From Conus ventricosus (Eukaryota; Mollusca; Gastropoda; Neogastropoda; Conidae), in NCBI GenBank assembly GCA_018398815.1, contig CM031615.1:60050621-60114620 (forward strand): a DNA stretch of 64,000 bases, given 5' to 3'. Shown here piece after piece: positions 26,142-38,100 of the stretch (positions are counted from its first letter, which is position 1; every line of letters starts with the position of its first letter). A program made the translations under genes and the position numbers. A model generated the notes under the pieces. The model was given only the letters and a program-made list of their open reading frames with translations, searched no databases and was not told the origin of the DNA.

Positions 26142-29100
26142 TGTGTGTGTGTGTGTGTGTGTTGTCAATGTTTGTGTATGTGTGTTTTAAATTAAAATAT
26201 GTGTTTGCTCTGGTGTTACTCTTCGTTTTATGACTGGACCAAGTGAATGAATACTTTTAGACCTTATATGTAGTTTTTCAGGGTTACTTGACAACATTCA
26301 TTGAATCTGTGATAGTGAGATTGATATTTTTATGTAACCTATTGGATGTAAAGTGTTAAACAAGCTGTGCAAAGGGATGTAAGCGTGATATGTTTAGTGC
26401 AAAGTGTAGGAGTACAACATACATGTGTGTGTTGTGTGTGAGTGCGAGTGGGCATGCGCAAGCGCATTTAAAGGATAAAGATAAAAAACATGCATTCATT
26501 CCAGCCCCATAGCAAAGTGGTTAGTGTCACAGACTCCCTGCTTAGAGTTGTGAGTTCTGACCTTTATTTGTAGGATTTTTCTGTCTGGCCCTGCACCTGT
26601 CCAGAGTTGAGTTTTCTATGGGCTCAGTTGGCAAGACTAAGACTGTACAGTTGAGTTTCATCCACTTACTGGATGTGTCTCTGAGAGTGCTGTTCAGATT
26701 TTCTGACCAACTCTGCAGGTGTTATATATATCTCAGGCCTGGTTGATGCCAGGATATGTTATGAAAGCAAGTGTGAAGTACAGCTCTACCATGCAATCTC
26801 GGACCGGAATGGATGTGCATAACATGATCATCACCAACCTCATCCTCTTCAATCAGCATATATCGAAGTTTCAGCTCTTTGGCCCTTCATGACTTAGTAC
26901 CATGGTGACCTCAGTTCAGATTTCCTGCCTACATCTATGCACTTGCTGAGGTTCTGTTGGGGTCACCAGTATCTGCAAGTTCATGGGGACCAATATTGGA
27001 TGAATGTGGTGGTGCCCCCCCCCCCCCGACAGGGAGAGCTCTCTCATGCTGGCCGTGCAATTACACAATTATTGTGTCGGCAGGGGGCTTAGTTGGTGGT
27101 GTTTTTCATATGTTGGACCGGAACGGGCATCGTTGAACACCATCTTAGTGACTCGGCAGCAGTGCTGTGTCCCCTCTGATGGGTTGCGTTATGATGACTT
27201 AACATTAGCTGCAGCCGGGATTCCCGTTGCGGGCGCTGTGGCAGAACAAGCCAGGATGTGGATGTGCGGCTGGAACAAGCAGTGTGGGCGCAGATGCCAC
27301 TGGTGTGGTGTGGGAGATGAGGCGATCAAAAGAAAAGGACATGGAGAAAGAAATATGCAATTAGGAAGTCTTTGTTCGCTGTTGCTGAATTATGCAAATG
27401 TGGATGTGAAATGTTAACATGCATAGCGCCGTGAAAGAAAGATGACAAGTGAATGGAAGATACAAAGTTGAAGCACACAACACTATGAATTAGTTGCAGT
27501 ATTTCGGTTTATTATAAAACCTTTTTCAAGCAACAGTGGCCAACTGACAAAACAGCATGGAATTCTGTGGTTGTGGAACTGAAAAGAGTTCACTTGAAAA
27601 AAGTTCACTGGAAATAGGGTTCACTGTAAAAAGTTCACCGAGGGATGGGGGATGACGGGAAATTGTAGGAAGGCATGGCGAAAAAGGGAGGGGGGATAGG
27701 AGGGAGGGGTGAAGGTGTAAAGGGTGGAAAGCAAGAGGTGGGAAGTGGAGGAATGGTGGTGAAATGAGCTGGGAAGGGAGAGACCGTGAAAATAACAACA
27801 GTCATAATAACAGTTACTAACAAATGAGAATTGAATGGTATATGTATATATATTATGTGTGCGTGTGATGACAGGAGTGAGGTGCTGTCTGCAGTTGACG
27901 CTGGAGAGGACGTGGTGGAACTGGAAGTCATACAGGTGGGTAGGATTCACCGCTCGCCTTCCTTTTTGGGTTTATCCCTCCACACATTGTCACGTACACT
28001 TGACAGCTGTCTCATTCCACTCCACCCTGCCATGATATCACAGTCCCTGCTTCTTCTCTTTCATGTTGTTTATTGTATTCTCCCCTCTTCTTCATGGGTT
28101 GAGGCTGTTGGCATGTAATTGTGTTGACAGTCAACGCTGCGTCCAGGTATGTTGTTGGCTATCCATTCTGCAGGTGGAAGAGTCAGAATTTATCATGCTG
28201 AAATGCACATCATTCCACAATTCTGCTTGATGTTAAAAAAAACTCTGCTCTGCTCACAGGGTTTGCCTGTCTGCCATATGTATAGCCTAAGAGCTGTTTG
28301 GAAATTTCCGCCACCATCATGTCGAAACGACCTGTTGGATGATTAACCCTGAGGCAGAGAAGAAGGAAAAGAAAACAGAACAGATGTGCAGATTCAGGAT
28401 TGCTTTCTGCTGTCATGGTGGGAGTGCTGCTGATCCCAGTCAGCAGTTTGGCCTGGGAAAGTGTTCAGCCTGGTCAGGAAGAACCTTCGTCCCTCCTTGG
28501 GTCAAAACACAACAGAGGATGAGCCAAGTCATAAGATGCAGCTTAAAGACAGTGTGCTTCAAAAATGTAAAGGAACAATAATGTATTGGCTTCGACTAAG
28601 ATTCCAAGAAAGCAGTTGACAAAAGGAAAGAAACTAAAGTGTCTGGAATGTCATTGTTTTGTTTAGGGTGTGATGGTGATATATTCCTCTCACTTGTCCG
28701 AAATTCATCTCGATTAAAAAAAAAAAAATTCCTCTAAAGTCTCTTCAGAGATTGGCAGCTTTGGTAATGATAGAATTGTGTTGACAGAGGGTGCTGCTTA
28801 CTGCCCCCTGGTGAGCTGTTTAGCATGTAAGGTGGATGTCAGGGATGCATGCGTGTAATGAGGGAACTGTGTTGACAGAGGACACTCCAGCCCCGCTACC
28901 CTGTGAGCTGTTCAGCATGCAAGAAGGAGTGTCAGAGCGACAAGAAGCTGAAACGCTGTACCAGCTGCTTGAAAGTGGGCTACTGCAATCCGTAAGTCCT
29001 CTTGTGTGTGTGTCTCTGTGTGTGTGTGAGTCTGTATGTGTGTGTAGGTATGTGTGAGTCTGTGTGTGTACGTGTGTGTGTCTGTGTGTATGAGTCTGTG

Positions 29101-32100
29101 TATGTGTGTGCGTGTGCATACTCATATGCATTTGTGGGGAAGAAAGAAAGAAGAAAAATTTTTTTTTCGTTGTCAGATTGTCATCAGTAAATTGTGTTAG
29201 TGGTCTTTTGAGAACCTCACTCCAGTTTTTGTCAACAGCTAAGCAATCCTCACTCAGTTTCTGTCTGGTGTGCAAAAATGGGATCAGAACAGACACCGCT
29301 GTACACGGTCAGATAGAAGTGCATTGTCTGCCCCCTCATGAGCTGTGTCTTGGTGACTTGGTATGGACTGCTCCCTGTGGACTGCCATGCTGGGGCTTGG
29401 ACAGGCCAGCTTGGGTTTGGCCTGGACAAAAGTGCCAGCAATGAGAGCTATGAGAGTAATGCCACTGAAGTGCACAGAGGATAGGACTGCAAAAAGAAGA
29501 AAATAAAGAAGAAAAAAATGGGCACAACACATGTCTGTTGTTTTTAAACATTTTTTCCCAGATACTTCAACAATCGGGGCCACCCCCAGTACCTGGAGTC
29601 TTCAGGGACCTTATCATTGTGCCCTGCACAATCAGACAAAGAAGCAGTCAGGCATTGAGCTTTTTTTTCATCTTTTTAATTTTTTTCTTCTTTTTTTTTA
29701 AGATGGCAACCCCCAAACCAGAAAATTGATGAAAAACTGCTGAATTAATGGCTATGGAATGAATGAAAGTCATCTGTTATGGCCATGGACTTGATGGATG
29801 AAGAATGTAAAGAAAAAAGAGTTCAGGTGTAGTGAGAGAAGTCACTTTCGCACATTTGTGAAAAAGAAATTTGTCTTGGTGGATATCTTTACAGTTCAAA
29901 TAATTTACATTTAAACTATTAAAGTTTAATTGCAAGTCAATAAATAAAAGTGTTATCAGAGTTTTTATATGGTGGGTAATAGATTGAGAGTGACAAAGAT
30001 AGACATAGTTATGTTTACAGTAGAGATGTATTTGTTATGATACATGACTTTGTTTTGTGTCTGTGTAACTGTCTATGTAAATGTAAAATCTGGTTAGAAT
30101 GAAAAAATAATCAACAGGACAATAAGAACACTTTGGTGTGAGTAACTCTTGATCATCATGACGATGATAATGGGGTGTAGGGTGTGGGCTAATGTCTGTG
30201 TTTCTTTTGATCAATATGCAGCTAGGCTGGTTGATCAGTATTTAGTGTTGAGCTGTCAGCCCAGAAAAATACTGGGTCCCAGATATACCTATGAACTGTA
30301 GACTTCCTTTCGTAAGATGTAAAAATAAATGTTTAAAAATGTTAACAAGATGTAGAAATAAATGTTTAAATGTTTACAATTCACAAGCCTGTTTTCTTTT
30401 GCTAACTTTATAGTAAATAGGTCTTCTTGTACATGGCTGCAAAATCAACACCTGCAAATTATCTGTGCTAAGTATGTAAAGGTTGCTGTTTTATGCTTTA
30501 ATATTCTTGAATATGTATTTTACACCTCTCTTCATACACAGTCTACCTATCTCTGTTTTCTTGCTTGCATACACACACGCATGCATGCACGCACATGTAG
30601 ACATACACACATGCATGCAAGCACGCATATGCAGACATACACACATGCAGACATATGCACATGCATGCATGCGTGCACACACAGACTCGGGCTCAGTCTG
30701 TCTCTTTAACTCTGGCATACTCTGTCCTGCAACATTCTCTGTACACACAAGTTCACATTACGTCCAGTGTTTCTGTTGCAGCGTGTGCCAGCGCAATCAC
30801 TGGTACATCCACCGACCCCACTGCTTCAAGGCACCTGACCCCGTGGGCTGCCCCTTCATCCTCAGCCTGCCGCGCTCCCACTGCACCTACAGCCGCATAG
30901 CGCGCCTCATGGAGAGCTTTGCCAGGTCAGGGGGACTCCTACATTCAGTTCAGTTTAATTTATTGTCCTCTTATCTTGCCAGGTCAGGGGACTCCTACAT
31001 TCAGTTCAATTTAATTTGTCCTCTTATCAAACAAATGTTGTCTTTTGATCATAACACATTCAACAATATTGAAAAGCATTCAGATGTAAAACTTGAAATG
31101 TTGATGATATTAATATGTACACTCACACCTATAGTCGCGCCACACAAACTACCACTCCTACATGCACACACACTAAAGAACCATGCACACACCCCACATG
31201 CACACACGCACGCACGCACCTATATATTGATGTAGGGAGAGAGAGAGTTAAAAACTAAATCGTTCATAAAGTGAAGATGTTAAATCCCACATTCTTGGGA
31301 ATAGAGATCAGTATTTCTTTTTCACTTTCACCCAATCATGCATGTCTAATGCTTTTCTTTGCTTTGTTGGATCAGGGTTAAACCCCCTCCACCTTGTTCC
31401 CTTCAGGTTTCCACCCCCCACCTCCTCTAATGAATGTCTAATGAAGTCCCTCTCTCCCTGTGCTTATGGATTCCTTCTTGCCGCTTCTTTTCCTACCTCT
31501 TTCCAGGTTTTTTGTCCATATATGTATCCCCACTTTTTTCCCTAGAGTATGTTATTGCCCACTCCTCTCTCTTTTCCACCCTCTTCACTACGCCATGCTT
31601 GTTGATTTATGCATCCAGGGGGTTTTGTTTGTTTGTTTTTATTGTTGTAACTGTAAATGATTGCATACTTTTGTTACTCTGAACACTTTTACAGCAGATT
31701 CTTTGAAAGCCCTATTTAGAGATGTCCGGCCTGGTGTGATTTTTGAATTTCTGAAAGAGATCAACGTTTTTCATCTGATCTAAGATTTTACACGAGAGAG
31801 TTAAAAAAAAAAATTTCTGGTATGTTTTACAAGGTGTGTTTTAGTGAGTTGTGCGGATTTTTATCTTTTTATGATATGACTGGAGAGTTCACTTCATCGC
31901 GGTGACAGCCCTGATGTGGCCCTTTGTGGTTGGCTGGGATAGTAGCAACATTATCTCTCTCTCTCTGTCTCTCTTCTCTCTCTCTCTGTGTCTATCTCTC
32001 CCTCTGTGATGACATGTTTGGGTCATTAGATATTCATATGTGCAGAATGTCTGAGCTTTACTCGTGACCTTGAAATCATGCTTAACCGAGAACATTCTGT

Positions 32101-35100
32101 AGGCCATATCAAGTGTCGGAGCTTCAGTGGCTGAAAGTAAACTTGTTCCCACTTCTGGAGAGAACTGTTAGTAACAACAATTTTTAGCTGGTTCTTATTT
32201 CCACTGATTCATTGTTTTTGACTGATTGAGATGGAATTTGATTGCTGCTACAGGGAAGATCTGGGAAATGATTGTTCGGACACATGTCCTGCAGTTTTAT
32301 GATTTAATCCAATTGATGTAGTGTAAAATTGAACTTGTATTCAATGATAATAGTCTGTGTGAAAGACCATAGTCAGCTGTGATAAGAAATGTCAGAATAT
32401 AAGTATGTGCATGCATAACAAGTGAAACATAACAAGTGATTCTTTTAAAACATTATCCAAAAGTGTTAGGAACATTTGTTGATAAACAATGAATTGAATT
32501 TCAAAGAAATTCACCAATATCCATTCACTTTTAACATTTTCTGACGAGTGTGAAACGGAAGTTGGAGCCATCATTGTATGAAGCTAAGATTTCAACTTGC
32601 AGATAACTTTACTCATCTCATATCTTGTTCACTGCAGATCATGTGATATGGAAGCAAGTCAACAAGTGTTTCTGTAAATTCAGGTTGCTGTGTAATGTGA
32701 AACATGCACGAAATATTTTTAACAGGTGAGACAGAAAGTTCTGATCTTCAGCAGAGGAAACTGATGTTTGTCTGCAGGTATTCGGTGGACACCTTTCAGC
32801 CCCCCGTCAAAGCAGATCCTGTGATTCCACCAGCTGCCACCCCTCCTCCCCCCACCACTCCCAGCACCTCCTCCTCCACCACCACTCCTCCGAAAACCTC
32901 CAGCAGCAGTTCCAGCGGGTCGCTCAGCGGCACCATGCTGCCCCCTAGTGGGGAGCTCCACCTGCCCTCTCACCCCTCGGGATCCAACTTGAGCAGCAGC
33001 AGCGGCAGCCAATCCAGCGGCAGTCTCAGCAGTTTGGACTCCATCTCTTCCTGTTCGTCTACGGCCACACTGACGGCCGAGACGCCCCACGCCACGTTTG
33101 ACGTGGGCCACAGTGGGGGGGAGGAGGAGGAGGGGGAGGAAGAGAGCAGAGGTAGGTGGTGGAATGTCGATGGTGGTTTGAACAGGAGTTTGTGTTGAAG
33201 AAGGGAAGATTGAGAAGATTGTGTGTGTGTGTTTGTGTGCAAGCTTGTGTTTGTGTGTGTGTGTGTGTGTGCATACTTGTGATTTTGTTTGTGCGGTAGT
33301 GATTGTGTGTGTGTGTACATTGTAGTGATTGTTATTTTAGACTTGTCAGCATGTTCATGCTGCGCGGGCAAGGATTAACCATTGTGGGGTTTTGACCAAA
33401 AAGCATCAACTCTTGCTAACTTCAGTGTGCAAAATCGCCTCAAGCTGTGACTACCTCTTAACAACATGCCCTGAAACATTGAGTAAAAACTTGTGAGAGA
33501 GCATGAGTTTGTACTGAAGTATTTTGATGAATCTGGTTTGAAAGTGATTTATGTTAGAAAGAACATCTTTTTACCATGGCTAATGCAAGATCAGGTAATC
33601 AGTACCAGAAGAAGCCTTTGCTGTGTAATGGTAGGTGAAAACAAATGCTCCCCAGCATCCCCCCTCCACCATCCCCCCCATCCACCCCTACTTTGGCGAA
33701 CATTTGGAATGTTGAACATTCTTTGTAGAAAACATGCTCATTTTTGTTGAAAAGGACTCCCAACAGCAGTTTTAGGGTAAACAGGTGCGCTATGGTTCCT
33801 GAACTTTGACTCCAGAGGGTTGGAAGCTACCTATGACCATTGCTTATAGCTTCACTCAGTATGTGCTGAAAAATAATGTTAACCTGTCTGTGTTTGAATC
33901 AAAGAACTTTAGAAACTGTAACCAATTTCACAGCAACAGTTAGTCTGAAACAGCGAATGTTAATGTTCAGAGTCTCAGTGAACCAGAATGGGACTAAATG
34001 GAGGGTCACTCTGATGGGTGGAATAAGGCGGAATGACATTTAGGTGGTAATGGTGGATTATTATTATCATTATTATAATGAATACTTATATAGCGCCTGT
34101 TCTCAGCAACACCCCAAGCTCTAAGCGCTTTACAATTAACACTCGTTTACACAATGGGCTGCCTACCTGGTTAGTGCCGACTGAAGGGCTGCCAACTGGT
34201 GCTTCATTCAGTCGTTTTCGGTGTCATCCAGTCCATTTTATTCAATATCGTTCACTCAGTTTCCTTACTTACTTCGTTTTTTCCATATCTTATGCTGGGT
34301 GCGTGCTATGTGTAACGTGTCATCCATACCAACGCTAAACTGGCCTTTTCTTCTGAAAGTTGGTGATGGGATTTTACGTGTGAGCAAGAAGTTATACACA
34401 CAGAACTTCAGTTTATAGTCTCATTCGAAGGACTGTATGGGAAATGGAGTCAGAACCACTGTTAACTCTGAGGGAAAAATCCCCCTGTACCAAAATGGCC
34501 CGACGGAGATAAGAACCTACAACCCCAGGATCACCAAGATTATGAGTCCGGTGCTCTACCAGCTGAGCTATTCCGGATGAAAGGAATGGGGTGGGACAAT
34601 AGTTACTTTGTTAAAGATTATGAGCAAGAGAGAGTGGTGAGTAATCTTGGATGCAAGTAAACTAGAATAATCATGAAATGTGATAAATTGATGTTGCAGA
34701 CATGTCGCATGATGAATGTGGGGAGGAGATGTGGACAGTGGCCTCGGATCTGTCTCTTCATTTCAGGTGAGAGGCTTCATACTTAATCTCATGAAATGAC
34801 TGTTTGGCGTCATATACTTTACCATGTCAGACCATAGCATTCCACGGCAGTTAGTTAGCTCTGCAGGCCGAGATTTTTTGTGGCTAATGCAGTAATAAGA
34901 CCATCACGTGACGTCCACACTACTTCCGCCAGGGAAGAAACCGGTGTAAACTTCCTGTTCCTCATTCAACCTCGGCCTCCTGCCTAACAAGGACAGGTTT
35001 TTGCTCTGTCTCGCCTATACTTCTGTTTTTTTGTAGAGATTGCTTGTGTGCTTGCCTTCTTTACTTGCTCTGTTGTGGCTTACATTCGTCCATGGGTACC

Positions 35101-38100
35101 ATTGCCGCGTGAGGCTTATGGATGGCATTTTATTTCATTTATTCACGCTCTAGGCGTGACGGCTCACGACTTCTCTTCACCCCATTGTTCTCCATTCGTC
35201 CCTTACTCGCCGGGTTTGGGAACGCGTCACCCTTGTAGTAACGCGTCAGCCACTCTCTCGTTATTTTCTTCCCCATTTCCACCGATTTCCATCGATCTCG
35301 GCACGTTGTTTATTCCCAATAGCCATCTCGGTCATTCACATCGACGATCGATCTCCGTCGGTCGCTTGAGCCTCCATCTTTATTCTCGCCATTTCGGCCG
35401 ACCCCTGCGTTGTCGTCCTCGGTCTTCGTACCGCTTCACTGCTGTGGAGGTTTTCCTCCTCTATTATTATCTCCTTCTTTTCCTTGCATCACTACTCCTG
35501 ATCGTCTTCTTCGATCGCTCGTCTAGTACAGTCGATCGGGTTTGTACCCACATTGCTACCATCAAATTAGGATGGCGGACATGTTTTTAAGAAAGAAGAG
35601 GAAGAAGAAGAAGAGTTCGCCTTTCTATCTCCCGTCAATCATTTAAGCCAATAACAAACATTTGTTATCCTAACATTCCCTCTACGGAGTCTCCTTTCGG
35701 CCCCTCGTATACCTTCAGTGCGTCAGTCGATTTTACTCTTGCGCCCATTTCTTCTCTTTCGATGACCTAACCCTCACCGGTCAATCGACCCGCCATCTTG
35801 GATTTTCCACTACGATCGGCTTCTCCTCCATATTGCCTCACCGCATGGTGCCCATTTTCGATCGCACATGCTTGCCGGTACGGGGATTTCCACAGGCATT
35901 TATTTGTACCCTATATGGCACTCTATGTATCCTTACTACAGGTATATCGAGTGACTTACGATCTCTTGATCTGCCTACTGACGCACATGTGTTTAGTACC
36001 TAATTTATCACAGGAAGATTGATGGTCTTTACGATCTCTTCATCTACCAACTGGTGCACATTGATTACTACCTCCTTAGCATTATTACAGGTACACCAGG
36101 GGTATTTTACTCTCTCGCGCGCCAGTGCGCGTCACTCTCGGCGATCGATCCCTTCCCGGTCAATCGATCCGCCATGTTGGATTGTGCCACGACGGTTGGC
36201 GTGTCCGCCATATTGCCTGCAACTTGTGTGGCGGTACGCCGCTTCCCCGGGCGTATTTTCCTGTACCTTATTTATCATTATTACAGTTAGAGAGAGTGTC
36301 TTACGATCTCACTTCGGTGCCTTGTTATGTCAACAGAAAGGGGTGGGGGAAGGGGGCTCGCTTCCTCAGCCTCTCCCTCCTTTCCCCTGCTTCCAACTCC
36401 AAGTCTCGCACCGACTTGTTCTCCTGCCCACGGACAACACTTCGTGCCTTGTTGTGTCAACAACAACAACAACAAAAAAGGGGTTGGGGAAGGGGGCTCG
36501 CTCCCTCAGCCTCTCCCCCCCCCCCCCCCCCCCCCCCCCCCGAATAGAGGCCCCTCTCCACTGTTGCCGTGCGGGGATTCACCCTCTGCGCTACACACAT
36601 AGCGGGTTCCTCCTCCTCACAGAGTGAAGGGACCCTCAGCAGGCTAACCCTCAGCCCAGTGGAGAACAGTGTTCAGGCCCAGAGTCGCTCACCCTCCCTG
36701 ATCTGGCCTCATAACATACGCCTTCCCTCCATTCCCAATCCCCCACAGGGTGAGCCCTTTTCCAAGGGGAGAGATGACCTTCTGGGCTCATCTCTTTTCC
36801 TCCATCTGGCCTTCCAATTTTCAGATAGGTAGTTCCTATCTCTCCTATCTTCTTCGTTAGGCTCTCAGCTGGCTCCATTCGGGGCTACTGGGAACCCGCG
36901 CCCCAGGCGCTCCTCCCAGTCCTCTCTATATGCTTCCAAGATGGGCAGATCGGCCTACGCCCAGGCGTATAAGGATCTCCCTGTCTTATCTCCCCGGGCC
37001 CATGAGGGCAGGGCGCTGGCCACTTCCACAGCGATTCAGCACTCTGTCCTCTTGCACCACATCCTCGAGGCAGCCTACTGGCATCCGGAAAATCCCTTCA
37101 TAAGCCATTATTTTAGGGGTGTCCGCATGACCAGGGCTGATGGTTCTAGGGACTTCTTTTGCAGCCAACACAGCCATATCTATTCCTCTGCTAACCCCAA
37201 GAACCATTAGGGCACTAAGCCCTCCTCCGATTCCTTTGAATTCTGCTATGGTCTGACATGGTAAAGTATATGACGCCAAAATGGGGAGTTTGTATTATAC
37301 TCCCTGTTTGGCTAGTATACTTACCATGTCAGACTCTAATGCCCACCCTACCTTCCCCGCTAGCGCTATGGTTCTTGGGGTTACCTTGCGCATAGGCCTC
37401 GTTGAATGAGGAACAGGAAGTTTACACCGGTTTCTTGCCTGGCGGAAGTAGTGTGGACGTCACGTGATGGTCTTATTACTGCATTAGCCACAAAAAATCT
37501 CGGCCTGCAGAGCTAACTAACTGCCGTGGAATGCTATGGTCTGACATGGTAAGTATACTAGCCAAACAGGGAGTATAATACAAACTCCCCATATCTCTTC
37601 ATCTACCAACTGGTGCACATTGATTAGTACCTCCTTAGCATTATTACAGGTACACCAGGGTATTTTACTCTCGCGCGCCAGTGCGCGTCACTCTCGGCGA
37701 TCGATCCCTTCCCGGTCAATCGATCCGCCATATTGGATTGTGCCACGACGGTTGGCGTGTCCGCCATATTGCCTGGCCGCATTCACCTTGTGTGGCGGTA
37801 CCCGGCTTCCCCGGGCGTATTTTCCTGTACCTTATTTACCATTATTACAGGTAGAGAGAGTGTCTTACGATCTCTTGATCTACCAACGTGTGCACACTTA
37901 TTAGTACCCCATTAGTAACATTGATCTGTTCCCCATTTATCATTACTACTGGTAGATCGGGTGTCTCTACGATCTCTTGATCTACCAACGTGTGCACATT
38001 TATTACTACCCCCATTTATCATTACTACTGGTAGATCGGGTGTCTCGACGATCTCTTGATCTACCAACGTGTGCACATTTATTACTACCCCATGTATCAT

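Noticed and set aside
34500..34577. A tRNA gene on the minus strand
   Set aside because: The A and B boxes and tRNA-like spacing are present, but the B box is degenerate and the sequence continues into a SINE body with an (ATT)n tail.
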